Of a stretch of DNA of 64,000 nucleotides, positions 43,667-56,449 are shown in pieces. The DNA lies in assembly GCA_020466095.1 (NCBI GenBank), contig CM035808.1:36473502-36537501 (forward strand). The letters are read 5' to 3'. Source of the stretch: Chlorops oryzae (taxonomy: Eukaryota; Arthropoda; Insecta; Diptera; Chloropidae). Position numbers and translations under genes: made by a program. How positions within the stretch are numbered: position 1 is the first letter of the stretch; each line of letters opens with the position of its first letter. The notes under the pieces were generated by a model. That model did not search any database, was not told the DNA's origin, and saw nothing but the letters and a program-made list of their open reading frames with translations.

Positions 43667-45273
43667 TATTCTTTTTATAGCTTTATTGCTTCGAAGCTTT
43701 TGAAAAACGCGATTTTATTGGAGGAAAAGTTCAGGGATCGCATTTTCGAAAAAATAAAAAAAAAATTATTCTATAAATAAATAGGGGTCTTCTCTCAAAC
43801 TTTTATTTCCCTCGAAAAGCTCGAAAACTCGCAAATCAAGAAGGCTTAGAATTTAACAAAGTTTTTTTTAAATTGTACATTTTTACGATTTTTCAATCTT
43901 TTCAAGCTTAAAGGAAGAGATTTTGCAAAAAAAAAAAAACGGGATTTTTCGTATCCCGGCGCGTTATTCCAATTTGCGACCACGACATGGGACATACCTT
44001 CAAATACGAAACGTCTGGCAGCGCTGCAACAAAGTAAAGTTGATGCCACACATAGAATCAAATTGAAAGCGGACCCTATTTTCGGGATGGATTAAATACA
44101 CTAGAAGGGAAATTACCACTTTTCTTTCATAAAACTTTGTCCTCACTTTAGTTCAGTTTAAATCTTGAAGTTTCCCAGTACAGCAACCCACTATTAAAGA
44201 CGTAAATAGCCGAAACTAGATGTTCCTCTATTTTTCATGATAATTAAAAAAGTACATATTTTCAGTCCGTATTCAAAGTTGTCATTCGCCTTTACAAGAA
44301 ATGGGGGACGAAAGCTCGAGCTGTGACAGACCACCCTTCAAATTAGCTGGCTTAAATGATTTATTTAACAAAAAAAAACATTTTTTTGCTAATTTTTTAT
44401 AAAACAAAACAAACATAAAATTCGATTTGGAAAACCTTCATCCCCGTTCCCTTTCGCCCCATGCCAGTAGACCTGAATTTCGAATTACGCAATATTTTAT
44501 CTCAATTTGTTAATTGCTTTCTAAGCAAAAAAATAAAGTAAAATAAAATAAAATAAAATAAAATACAATTAAGGTACCTAATAGTTTCAGAGATTTTTTA
44601 GTACATCGGTATCATTCTGGTCAATTGACGTTTTATCTACCGGTTCTCTGCGTCTTAAATATTTTCTACTTTTAATTAACAAGTCTGCCTAATTTCTTCC
44701 GCAAAAGCGGCAATAAAAAAAGCTCCGTCTGGGAGCAAATAAAATTAGCAGAGTGCTAAGAAATCGAGATTCCTAGCTGGGCTTTATATACAAGTCATGA
44801 ATAATTCGTTCGTTTAGTCAATTTGGATTTATCGCGCGGTGTATTATTTTAGACGCTTTGAAATTCAATCGAATCGGTCAATATGGTTGAAAATTCTCAA
44901 TACGATGTGGAAACTAGAAGGTGATCGAACAATGAAAGTCTAAATTATGATTATTTTTCTTTAAACAATATCTTCGAGGATTGTTCGACATATGTTCATA
45001 AAAGTGCTGTTCTAAAATTGAGTGACAAGCGTGCCAGTTAATTTAATGACAAGCTAAAATTTTCAAATCTTGGTTTTCATAAAAAATTTATTTAGTATTC
45101 TTCAATTAAAGGATTTTGGACTATAACAGAAAATATTCTCAGTCCTAAAGCCATCATATTTGACTCGTAATTTAGAGTCAGAGCGCTCATAATGAGCTGC
45201 TTTAAGAGCGGGTTTCCCTTGTTGCGTAGGTCCTTAAATATGAGTCCGTTTCATACGTCGAATGAGTCTTATA

Positions 45274-45432
45274 CATTGTACTCTCTCCTTCCGGACACTC
45301 CTCTGAAAAGGACACATTTTGGGAATGCTCTAGTATTCCTGCTTCTCAAAAAGGTTCCTCTTAAGCGGACACCTCTATTAGGCGGAAATATTTTTCCGTT
45401 CCCTAGGTGTCCGCTTAAGAGAGAGTACACTG
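45274..45432. mobile_element. Tigger-like MITE with TA duplication
   Basis: Ends CATTGTACTCTCTCC and its inverted partner GAGAGAGTACACTG, with TA on both sides. Internal GGACACTCCTCT and CTTAAGCGGACACCTCT are shared with copies at 39050 and 49914. Confidence 0.65.
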
Positions 45433-46027
45433 TATGACTCCTTCCGCACTCATATTTCTGAGCCTTATATTTCCCACTTATTTCGGACTCGTTTTAAACA
45501 TTTTTCTGAGCTACTTTCATCTCTCCCTCTTTTCTCGGACCCTTTTCGGACTCTTAAATATGATCACTTAAAGATTTGAAAATACCTTGCTCAGGTCAAT
45601 AAGCCCTTGGTTTTCAAGTCGTTTTTCAACGATATGATTATTTCAATGGGAGAGGGAAAAGGATACGCTGCAAGAAATGAATTCTGAATTCTTAATTTTA
45701 GAGTCTCTTAATCAATGTTTTAGTATTGCCTTGTCATAGCGCCAATTATCATAGAAAAAAAGAACGAAACCTTTATGAGAATATCCGCACCTGTCACTTT
45801 TTTCCTTTTTGCGTAAATATTACCCAAAGTGTCTTGCAAATCCCATCAGGAGCGTATTAAAAATAATTATTTCGTGAGTGGTTTTCTCCCATTTCGGAGG
45901 AGGAGAGTTAAAATCCTCAAAATTACCCCTGCACACGTACTTGAATCACATGAAGGAAAATAAATTCTAAATTTAATTTTATTTACACAATAGCGCCTCA
46001 CCTATGGCAGCTCTTAAAGGGGAAATC

Positions 46028-46218
46028 TTCTTCTTTTTTTTTAACTATGATCGAATGGCAGGGCCTCTATTAGGGCCACATATGCCAGTGTATTTGTTCT
46101 TTTCGTTTTGTATGACCGGGGGTCAGTATTTATGCCACAAACACCCACGACCCAGTCGGGAGTTGAACCAGAACCTCCGCGTCGTGAGTCGGCTGCTCTA
46201 CCACTACACAACGGAGGC
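46028..46218 (-). repeat. tRNA-derived SINE with A-rich tail
   Basis: On the minus strand, GTAGTGGTAGAGCAG (A-box region) and GGTTCAACTCCCG (B box) lie about 40 bp apart in a tRNA-like head. About 100 bp of unrelated body and a GTTAAAAAAAAAGAAG tail follow. A CAC triplet sits at the anticodon position, but the tail and body favour a SINE over a functional tRNA. Confidence 0.65.
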
Positions 46219-46592
46219 CTTCATTCAGGGAAAATTTAAATCCTTTTCAATGAGAGCATCGCTTATATAATTTTGTTAACGTGATCAAGCAGTCAAAGCG
46301 TTTTATAATAATATAATTTAGATTAACCCTCTAACTTTTGGTTTCGTTGCTACACGGAGTTTTTATTCTTTTCTGATTTCTTCATAGAAAAAAAAAATGG
46401 TGGCATTACAGAGTGGGTTAAATAATGAAGACTGTTCAGTTCTGCTTCGACAACGGAAAAATACATTGATTCCATTAAGGTCTATTGGAAGGACAGATTT
46501 CGACCAACTTAATTATTAAGCACAAATTTTGAAAATTTATAAAAATATATCATCACATTCTCCCATTTTAATACACTCTTAGCAATAGAGTA

Positions 46593-46749
46593 GAGTGGCG
46601 GGCGAAGAGGGCAGCCGTCCCGGGCGCAAAATCATATTTCAATTTTTATGAAGGTACTTATTTTTATTGAGGCCGGTTGGAGGGGGCGACATTTCCTGCA
46701 TTGTGCCCCCATCGTTCCCCGGGCGCCGAAATGTCTCGCTACGCCACTG
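46593..46749. mobile_element. Short MITE with CAGTGGCG-type ends
   Basis: AGTGGCGGGCGAAGAGGG at the left and the inverted right end (CAGTGGCGTAGCGAGACA) pair imperfectly. GCGCC/GGGGC blocks inside make this a local GC island. A related GCCGTAGCCAGGGGGGTGC end occurs alone near 54290. Confidence 0.5.
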
Positions 46750-47815
46750 ACCCTTAGAGCACTTTCTTTTTCCGTGTAGAAAACAAATTCGTGGCGATCA
46801 TTCGTTTTGAATCGAGATGATTATCTCTCTTTTGGAAACGTTAATTTTATGCGCTTTTGTTATCGAAAAAATAAAGCCGAAAAGTTCTTCCTTAAAGATA
46901 TTCAACAGTGCAATGGTAATTTCCCTATGCAAGACATATTCGGCATATTTTATACCTCGACCAGGGTCCGCTTTTTTCAATCAAATCGTCTATTATAAAA
47001 AATCCAGGACCATCAACCAATGAAAATAATGCTTTATCTCCAATAGCGCAGGAATTTCCGCCCAGCAATTCCTGAAAGAGCAATCAACTGCTCCTTTTAT
47101 TGTAACTGGCTCCTTATAATTGCATGTGTTTAATAGTTGCAGAAATCCCTTCGGCTTTGATAACCGGGCATAAGATTTTTCTTTAAGAAAAACAAACAAC
47201 CGAAAGCTCCTTAAAACGCCCTTCGAGACTTTGCTTCTTTCATGGTTTAACGGAAAAGAATGGCAGATTTTGTCAAAGTGTTCGTGCGCTGTGTGAGCTT
47301 TCTTCCGCCATACAGGTCCACACAATTACACATCGACCAATCGTTCATTCACGTGCTCTCGCGATAGCGGATGCGTCTGTTTTGGACATTTCACTTGCGG
47401 ATGCGATGCGATGCGAACGAACAGCAAAGTCCAGCGCTGCGTATGAGCAATTGCGTTGGTATTCGCTGTCATACATACAATATTCTCATATCGTAACAGT
47501 TTTGTTTTCGTAGATGTTTGTTATATTATTAAATTTTTGCTGTTTTTCCCCCCAATAGACTTTGTCTTTTGTTTTGTTTTTGCACTTGGGGTGCATCGGT
47601 AGTTTGTGCTTTTTCAATTTTTTTCCTATAAAATCACTTTGGGAATTGTGCTTCAGCTTAGTCGCGTTCAAGTAACGGTTGCGCGAATTTTAAATTCAAT
47701 TCTCCTATAATCAAAAAAGCGTTCCCATAGAAAGGAGTTTACACAAAATTTCTAATAAAAAAATTAATAAATAAATAAATTATTCTGTGCGATTTTCGAA
47801 AATATATTTTCAAGC

Positions 47816-50800
47816 ATGTCGAATCGAATTTTGGAGGACTCGCCCAATGCTCATCTCAGCAAATCGATTCTCGAGCGGTACATGAGCTTGCCACTCAAAG
47901 AGAACGTTGTCCAGGCAACATATATTTGGATCGATGGTACTGGAGAAGATGTACGTTGCAAGGATCGCACTTTGGATTTCTTACCCAAGAGTCCAAAAGG
48001 TAAGTTCTGACTTACAGAAAAGAAAGATATGAAAAACGAAAAGTGGATGGGAAAGAGAAAGGCTCGATTTTTTTTTTTTTTTTTTTTTGAACCATTTTGG
48101 AGAAGGATATTTCTAAAGTTTGGCTGGAAAATCTTTTACATTGTTCTTCTGATGGCGTCTGAGTAGTTGTTTAGGGTATTTTTTTTTTTGTGCTACGTGT
48201 ATAAGCAGACCTTCTAAAGTCCCCATTTAGAATGTATTGAACTACGTATCGGCTCCATTCCAACTCAATCCATCCACTCTTTTAAGACTTTCATAAGCTA
48301 TGAGAGTCTTGAGGGCTCAAAAAAAATTTCAATCAGAAGAGGAGAATCTCCCATTTGGAATTACTGCTGATACTACACTTGAAGGGTCATACCGAAATTT
48401 CGCTATTGACTATACTCCTAGTCAGTCGATTGCTTTGATGAGACCCCAGCCGTCATGTCGAAACGAACGCCAGCAAAAAAAGGTCCCTTATGGATTTCTT
48501 TTTCAAGAACCGCTGGAACACATTTCCACATTAATAAATAAATTATTGTTCTTCTATTGAAAACCATCGTTGCAGAAAACAGTCATCGAAAAAGGGGCCA
48601 AAAAATGCAACAAAAATAAGAACCTGTTGATTCGGTATCAAAAAGAAAAGTTCTTCAGCTCTTATACAGTAATAAAACTCAAGTTCAATTGAAAGAAAAC
48701 GAAATTTGTTCTTTAATTACGTAATTAATTTATTCGTCGGCCCAATTCAGTAGACCAGATACGTTGGCAAGAGCTGCGCAATTTTTTAGTGAGTTGTTGT
48801 GATTACATAATCCGAAATACCTACTTGAATTCGGAAGGGTTCGAAAGAGAAATGACTTGCATAGAAACATAAAAGTTTTTTGATTTCAAGGCTGCCAAAC
48901 TTTCAAAAAATATTTCCATCAAAAAATAATAGAAGATCTCAAAGAAAGTGCAGAGAAACCCCAGTACTGAAAAGAATCATTTCTAACGAAAACAAAATGT
49001 TTGGAACCAGACCCCTATTTATGAAGTGGCAAGCAGGGAAAATGCCTAGAGCATCACATACATATGCGAAAAAAGTACCCCATTAGTGCCATCATAGCGG
49101 TCCTGTTTGGAGCTAAAAGCCGCCCGATATTTCAGAATATACTGATTCACATTGAATTTCGTTTATTTAAACAAAAAAAAAAAAACCAATAGAATATCCG
49201 AAGAAGCTTCATTTTTACCCTTTCACTGGGTCTCTAATAGCGCAGGAGTTTCTGCATAATCTGTAAAAAAAAAAAAAAAAACAATTATCCCTACAATAAA
49301 GCAACGTGTAATTTTTTCTTCTCAAGCAATATTTCCAATAGAATGCAGTTCATTTTCCTGTTTTGTGAACTTAATAAATTAACAAACAAACAAAAAATTC
49401 GATGCAAAAAATTTCAATTAAACAAATTCGTTGATGCAGAACAGCTAAATTTACTAATTACATCTGTTTTCCTTTCAAAAGTCTTCTAAATATTCCCCGG
49501 GAATGATTTTTTCCTAGAAAGTTTTTCTTTGCGGAGAAAGAGAGTACCTAATCTTAGCGTCAATTAATAGAAAGAATGGCATTTGTTTAATAAAATTCTA
49601 TATTCTTGCTTGCTTCATGTTAGATACCTTCCCAGTGTGTTTAGAACGAGAGCACTTTTTTTCAAATCCGCAGTCTAAAAACTCCCCGCGAATATTTAGA
49701 ATTGCTCGGCTTATGAATAGAAAAATATTTTCAATTTTTATTAAATTCCAAAAGTGTCTAAAACCAGGGAAAACTCGCTCCAAAGTGGAGCCATTGCAAA
49801 GCACGCAAAGGACTCCAATGAATTCTCTAATAACTCACAGATGGGCAATACCAAACGGACGCGACACTTAAATGAGCAATATTTAAGTCCCGAATTCAAG
49901 AATGCGGTAAATACAGTGTACTCTTCCCTTGCTGACACTCCTCTTAACCGGACACTTTTTGCTCTAGAATGCTCTAGTATTACTGCTTCTCGAAAAGGTT
50001 CCTCTTAAGCGGACACCTCTGTTAAGCGGACATATTTTTCGGTCCCGCAGGTTTCCGCTTTTGAAAGAGTACACTGTAGTACTTTTGCTCCTTAATACTT
50101 TCGTGCTCCTCGTGAGGACTTTTATATTTATCAAAGTTTCAATGCGGATCCGAAAGGCATTCATCTATATACGGACGCGACAAAAAGTTTACTTTTTCTG
50201 GATATTCCCAGATGGTAACCTTATTTTCTATAATTCTTATTGGTTTAACAGCTTAGTTGAAATTTTCACCCGTTTTCTCTTCTGAGTATTCCAATCATTC
50301 GGTAAAAATTTTAACTGTTTTTATGCAACAAAAATATCTGCTTATCTTTATTAAAAAAAAAAAAAAAAATTAAATAAAAGGTGTGTTTTTTCTATTATTT
50401 AATAGTCCAGAGCAACGCTTTGAAGCTCATATAAACAATATTTCAGACTCGCAGAAGCTCATTGCAGACGATGAAGTCAAAGTCTCCATTGTTATGAGTC
50501 TGTTTTGCAATCTTTTTTTAACAGATTTTGTTTTTTGCCAGCACATATATCGATCGTTAAAATTTTTCCTTGGTTGGAAAATATTTCTTTGATTATTTCA
50601 AGCATTTTCATAGACAATTTAAAACAGCTGATTGTGTGCATTCGTCGAATAATTTCATTTCTCTCATCTCGTTACGAGTCGAATTCCGAGAAGAAAAAAA
50701 ATAAAGGCAAAAAAAAACAATTACGAAAATAAAATTAAAACATTAAACATCAAAAAAATGGGAATAGAAAATGCCGTTCGTAAATTTGAAAAGCGTTCTT

Positions 50801-52902
50801 GATTGTTCCTAATTGCTGCTTCCGAAATATAGCACATCGCTCAATGATCACGATTATCTAAAAAGCTAATTTAAGCTTTTGCAGTTTGTGATGAGTTTTG
50901 AAAACGTTTTTGGATTGTCGAACGTCTTTTTCCTGTAATTTTCGACATCTTTCAAATAAATACTGTGTAGGCAGTTATTTCGAGCAAATTTTAAGAAGAT
51001 GTTCAAAGTTATAGGCCCCGATATAGCGGTGGCAAATGGCCAGAGAAGCACTTTCACATAGATATGCGAAAACAGTACCCCTTGTAGGGCCATCATAGGG
51101 CCGGCAAATATTGTGGCCCTGGGCTGCGATTTTTGTCACATCCCCAAATGTTTTCGGCTTCTCAAAAGGCAATAAATACATTTTTTGGTTACTATCTTTG
51201 ATTTCAAGCCCTTTTCTAACAATATAGTTCCACTGATAAACTGTTCAACTGTCTCGTGCAAATAGTTTTATGTCGTACAACAACTTATGTAAATCGCTTC
51301 TGAATAATTTCACTCAAAACTATTACATTTCAAATGAAATTAATCGCCAGATATGCAATTACAAATATGACAAATAATTGCCAAGTTAGACGCCACTGCG
51401 TCTTGTTTGCAGCTCTAAAAGAAAAAAAGATTTTAAAATAAAAATAAAAATGTTTTCAAAAAAATAAAATCATAGTAAAATTAAGAGTGAATTTTAGAGA
51501 AAAGTATCGAATAACATTGAGGGACTAATATACTTCCCATTAGAATGGAAAAAAAAATGTATACAATTGCTTTTAAACACCAAATAATAGATGCTTTCTA
51601 AGCGCTACGGAAAAAAATCTCCCATGCAACAGAAATCATTATATTTTTTTATTTCATGGGAGAGAAAAATTATCTAACTATATTTTGGTTATTTTTTTCA
51701 GAGCTTCCAATTTGGAATTATGACGGAAGTTCTTGCTATCAAGCCCAAGGATCGAATTCGGACACCTATCTCTATCCAGTAGCCATATATAAGGATCCGT
51801 TTAGGCGTGGAAATAATATTTTAGTGATGTGCGATACATATAAATTCGATGGAGCACCAACCGAAACCAATCATCGTAAAAGTTGCTTGGAAGTCGTCAA
51901 CAAATGCAAAGATCAAGAGCCATGGTTTGGAATCGAACAGGAGTATACATTCCTCGATTTTGATGGACATCCATTGGGTTGGCCAAAGAATGGTTTCCCT
52001 GGACCACAAGGACCATATTATTGCGGCGTAGGAGCTAATAAGGTGATAAGAATGAGCGTGAATGAACATGTTTGCGAACCGTTAAACTAAAAAAAAAAAT
52101 TCCGAATTCGAATTTTAAGGTTTACGCTAGAGATGTGGTGGATGCTCATTATCGTGCCTGCCTTTATGCAGGTATAAAAGTTGCTGGTACAAATGCCGAA
52201 GTAATGCCGGCTCAATGGGAATTTCAAGTTGGACCATGTTTGGGTATTTCAATTGGCGATGATTTGTGGATGGCACGTTTCCTTTTGCATCGCATTGCTG
52301 AGGAGTTTGGTGTGAGTAGAAAATTTAATTCGCTTTGCTTTCAGATAAGTATTTAAACTATTCCATCTCTCAGATCGTTGCTACCCTGGACCCCAAGCCA
52401 ATGCCGGGTGACTGGAACGGAGCTGGCGCACACACGAATGTCTCAACCAAAAAGATGCGAGAGGATGGCGGCATTAAGTAAGGACTTTGCGGGTGTTTCT
52501 TTGTACTGAAAAAAAAAAATTAATTTTCTACTCGCAGGGAAATTGAAAAAGCCGTAGCAAAACTTGCCCAGTGCCATCAACGTCACATAAAGGCCTACGA
52601 TCCCAAGGTGAATGCCTAAAGATTTCTTAAATATTTTCTCTTACCAAAAAAAAAAACATTTTTTTTTTAATTGAAATCTATAGCAAGGAGAAGATAATGC
52701 GCGTCGTCTAACTGGCAAACACGAGACGAGTTCAATCAACGATTTCAGTGCTGGTGTAGCTAATCGTGGCTGTTCGATTCGTATACCACGTGGCGTCAAT
52801 GACGATGGAAAAGGCTATTTCGAAGATCGACGCCCAAGTTCGAATTGCGATCCATATTCGGTTGTGGAAGCCATTTTGCGTACAATCTGCTTAGATGAAT
52901 AG
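47816..52902 (+). CDS. Gs2: Glutamine synthetase (cytosolic, Gs2)
   Basis: Glutamine synthetase makes glutamine from glutamate, ammonia and ATP. Six exons, 47816-47999, 51702-52042, 52120-52311, 52374-52477, 52538-52607 and 52684-52902, join in frame to 369 aa, the full length of fly Gs2. All junctions are GT-AG. The beta-grasp domain has [20 protein letters not shown] and [11 protein letters not shown]. The catalytic domain has the metal-binding EQEYTF and [22 protein letters not shown] (ATP/ammonia site) and [10 protein letters not shown] with its substrate arginines. The start [14 protein letters not shown], with no presequence, matches the cytosolic rather than the mitochondrial isoform. 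Intron 1 is 3.7 kb and holds MITEs and a poly-T run. Confidence 0.97.
49490..49712. mobile_element. CAGCCC-type MITE, diverged ends
   Basis: ATATTCCCCGGGAATGATTT, GCGGAGAAAGAGAGTACC, TTCCCAGTGTGTTTAGAACG and AATATTTAGAATTGC follow the family order. The terminal CAGCCC motifs are eroded. Confidence 0.5.
49914..50076. mobile_element. Tigger-like MITE with TA duplication
   Basis: Ends CAGTGTACTCTTCCC and the inverted GAAAGAGTACACTG are flanked by TA at 49912-49913 and 50077-50078. The interior matches the 45274-45432 copy. Confidence 0.7.
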
Positions 52903-53939
52903 GACGGCTAGTGGGAAACGCTCAGGAGCGACATTCCAAGAAAAGGTGTTAATGTTCCAAAAAAGTATTTTTTATTAGTTGTTACGTTTGCTTGCGAACA
53001 TATACCTACCTATATATACTGTTTTTTTGATTATAAACATAAATTTATATTTATATACATATATTCGCTAACATGGTGCTATAAAAAATGATAATAGTAG
53101 AATTCTGTAATAGCCTCAAGCGACAAAAAGAGAAATAACGCATACTAAATATTACCACAAAAAAAAAACCCTTTGAGGAACTAGGGACTGCTATCGGGGG
53201 TCTGCTAAAGATCGATATTCAAAAAGGAAAAATCTATTGGTTAAGCGAAAGCTCATGAATGTACTTTTGTGCCACGGAGATGTCTAAAAACCATTTCGAA
53301 AATCAAAAAATTAATAAAGAACTTTTTTTAAATATTAATTAAAGATTTTTATTGCAGCCAATGCCCAGCTAGGTGCAATTTTCATTACATAATGTCGCTC
53401 GAAATTTTTCCACGTAAAAATAAGGAAATGATTTGTAGTTATGGAAGCGTTGAAACGACTTCCTTTGCTTATAACTTCTTTCTAATTTATGCGTCAATAG
53501 AAGAATGTGATGATATTTGCTAACAAATTGTCGATATTTTTTCACCCTTTGTATTTATCACTCCCATGTGTTGAGAATGGGGTGATATTTTATCAAATCT
53601 CCTGGGGACAAATTCCCTCAAGTATTTCGAAAAGGTTATTTAGAACACCTATGGTAATAATTTTTGAGCCACTTATGCATTTTTAGGAGCATCCTATACC
53701 ACTCTAAAGCTCGATGAGAACACACAAAAGGAAAATGGTATTTAACTGGGAACATTTTTACAAACCACTCAGGGGTGTGAATTCTAGTTCTAGTTTTAGA
53801 AAAATAATACCCATCAAAGGACATCCTTACCTGTCTATAATTCTTTTGACTTATTACGTAAAATCGTTGCTTTAATTTTATATTTCTATTCTTACCTGCC
53901 TTTGAGATGTCCCCTTGTTTTTATCGTAACATCATTTAT

Positions 53940-54075
53940 ACTATCAATATTTCAATATATTTATTCGCGAGATTTATCGACATATAATTATCGATGATAT
54001 ATCGATATAAATTTATCAGTATATCAATGTAATATCGATATATTTATCGATTATATATCGTTATATATTAATCGA
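53940..54075. repeat. TATCGAT-rich simple repeat, second block
   Basis: ATATATCGATA and TTATCGAT motifs recur as at 16030-16260. Both loci are also preceded by a CCCCTTGTTTTTA(T/G)CGTAACA segment, so the two blocks are homologous and not independent. Confidence 0.6.
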
Positions 54076-54121
54076 TTAATGGCTATACGATGCCTATATG
54101 ATGGCTAACGATATATACTAC

Positions 54122-54238
54122 TACTATTACAACAACAACAACCAAACAAAAACAACAACAATAACAGCAACAACAAAATAACAACAACAACAACAACAGA
54201 CAAACAACAACAACAACCAAACAACAACAACAATAACA
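54122..54238 (+). repeat. (CAA)n microsatellite
   Basis: Nearly uninterrupted CAA/AAC triplets with a few CCAAAC and ATAACA interruptions over about 115 bp. Confidence 0.9.
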
Positions 54239-54479
54239 CCATTCCTACCGGCGGTCAAGTATCCGATTGCTCAAGCATGTGCAGGCAGAGCCGTAGCCAG
54301 GGGGGTGCAGCGTATGCTCGGCATGCCCAAGGCATGCCTCAATCATATAGGAAATTCTATTTTCAAAAAATCATAAATACTATTGTTTGGATTTTATTGA
54401 ATAAAAAGGATTATCTGGGAATATGATTTTGTTTTCCTGGAGTTTTGTTTTGTTTTTTTTTTTTGTTTCTTTTTTTTTG

Positions 54480-54804
54480 CTTATTTTTGTATGATCAGCA
54501 TGCTCAGACTTTGCCATAAGTCAAACTGTTATTGTCAGCTTTTTAGAAATAATTTAGCTTATAAGTAATTTGCATTTCTAAAATCAATTCTGATTCAAGC
54601 ACGAGCGAGTGCGCATTAAATTGTGTAAGCCAAACCTTTTTTTAAAAAAGTTATTTTTGTATGATAGCCATGCTCAGACTTTGCCATAAGTCAAACTGTT
54701 ATTGTCATAGCTTTTTAGAAATAATCTTAGCTTATAAGTAATTTGCATTTCTAAAATCAATTCTGATTCAAGCATCGTTAGTCGTAGTGCGCATTAAATT
54801 GCTG
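54480..54804 (+). repeat. Tandem duplication of ~155 bp
   Basis: CAGACTTTGCCATAAGTCAA and the following 100 bp occur at about 54510 and again at 54675. The second copy differs mainly by small insertions such as extra TAG triplets and CGTTAGTCGTAG, resembling the TCGTATAG unit of the minisatellite that starts just downstream. Confidence 0.8.
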
Positions 54805-54828
54805 TTATAGCCTCGTATAGCCTACCTA

Positions 54829-55535
54829 TACAGCCTTCGTATGCTTCGTATAGCCTTATATAGCCTTCCTATAACCTTCGTAATTGTTAGCTTTCGTATA
54901 GCTTCGTATAGCCATCGTATAGCCCTCGTATAGCCATCATACAGCCTTCGTATTGCCTTCGTATAGCCTTCGTATAGCCTTGTATAGCCTATAAGCCTTC
55001 GTAGCTTATAGCCTTGTATTAGCCTTCTATAACCTTCGTATAACCTTGTTATAGCTTTCGTATAGCCTTCGTATAGCCATCGTATAGCCTGAAGCCATCT
55101 ACAGCTTCGTATTGCCTTCGTATAGCCTTCGTATAGCCTTGGTATAGCCTTCATATAGCCTTCGGATAGCCTTCGTATAGCCTTAGTATAGCCTTCCTAT
55201 AACCTTCGTATAACCTTGTTATAGCTTTCGTATAGCCTTCGTATAGCCATCGTATAGCCCTCGTATAGCCATCATACAGCCTTCGTATTGCCTTCGTATA
55301 GCCTTCGTATAGCCTTGGTATAGCCTTCATATAGCCTTCGGATAGCCTTCGTATAGCCTTCGTATAGCCTTCCTATAACCTTCGTATAACCTTGTTATAG
55401 CTTTCGTATAGCCTTCGTATAGCCATCGTATAGCCCTCGTATAGCCATCATACAGCCTTCGTATTGCCTTCGTATAGCCTTCGTATAGCCTTCGTATAGC
55501 CCTCATATAGCCTTCTTATTGCTCTCGTATAGCCT
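54829..55535 (+). repeat. 11-bp minisatellite (ATAGCCTTCGT) with a 176-bp higher-order repeat
   Basis: About 64 units of 11 bp with characteristic variants. The variant CCTTCCTATAACC begins at 55192 and again at 55368, 176 bp (16 units) apart, and the intervening variants repeat in order. An earlier related block starts near 55023. The minus-strand open frame (Tyr/Arg/Glu repeats) is an artefact of the unit. Confidence 0.93.
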
Positions 55536-56449
55536 AGTAAGAGGGCTAAGCAAGGCAAAGCACATAAAGTTTTTTCCAACAAAAAATGAGAAGTTGATAT
55601 TTTTTACTCTAATTTCTGGCAAATTATAATAATTATTCTACTTTTCCAATTTTAATAATTTTTTTTTACATGAAAGAGTAATTGCTATATTTTCACATAA
55701 AAAATGTTCTCTATTTGGACTACAATTTTAATCTAAATTTTAATGAAAAACATTCCTTTGACTTTTGTTTTTTTTTTTAATAAAAAAGTTAAATTTTCAT
55801 AAAAAAGAATGTTGAATTCCTCATATCCAAATATTTCTATTACAAAAGTGAATCATTAAATTTTTGAAATTTAAAAGTTGAAAAATCCTATTTTTTCCAC
55901 TGTGCAATACCGACGTCTCGTGAATAGGCCTATATTTTCATGACGATTAAAACCAAATTGAACGTCATTAAATATTTGACGCTAAACGGTTTTTAGACAA
56001 AAAATATGTTCAATTTTATTAAAATATTCGAAAAATTAAACTATAGATATTTTATTATAAAAAGTTTTTATTAAAAACATAAAATTTTATCTATAAAGAA
56101 CAAAATTCATGACCGATGATATATCGTTTTATTCTTTAGGCGCATAGAGTTCGAATATTTTTTAAAAACGTGGATATTTGGTACTGTGCGAGCATACGAT
56201 TGTACGTTGCGTATACGACAGGTAGGTATGTGGGTCATCAGTGCGTATTCGCTCGTACAGTACTAAATACCCGTTTTAAAAAAATAAAATTGCAGTTTTT
56301 GCTTATTACTTTCACATTTATCATCCGATCATCGATTTCTGTGACTTTAAATGTTTGTTACGATTCTCGCAAAAACTGGTATGCCTAATATTGGGATAAT
56401 TTGCACTGGTTGCTAAGATATGGCTTGATAATTGAGTGAAAAAAGTGAA

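Larger units (their letters stand above)
48000..51701 (+). other. Large first intron of Gs2
   Basis: It contains a CAGCCC-type MITE (49490-49712), a Tigger-like MITE (49914-50076) and a CAATAGCGCAGGAATT-type repeat fragment near 49228. Open frames inside are short and not conserved in any family I recognise. Confidence 0.6.

Noticed and set aside
46119..46218. Functional tRNA gene with a CAC triplet at the anticodon position
   Set aside because: The tRNA-like head is followed by a SINE-like body and A-rich tail, and stem pairing could not be made convincing by eye.
54822..55154. 110-aa ORF with Tyr-Glu-Gly-Tyr repeats
   Set aside because: It is a reading of the 11-bp minisatellite; the unit length is not a multiple of three and no start or splice context exists.
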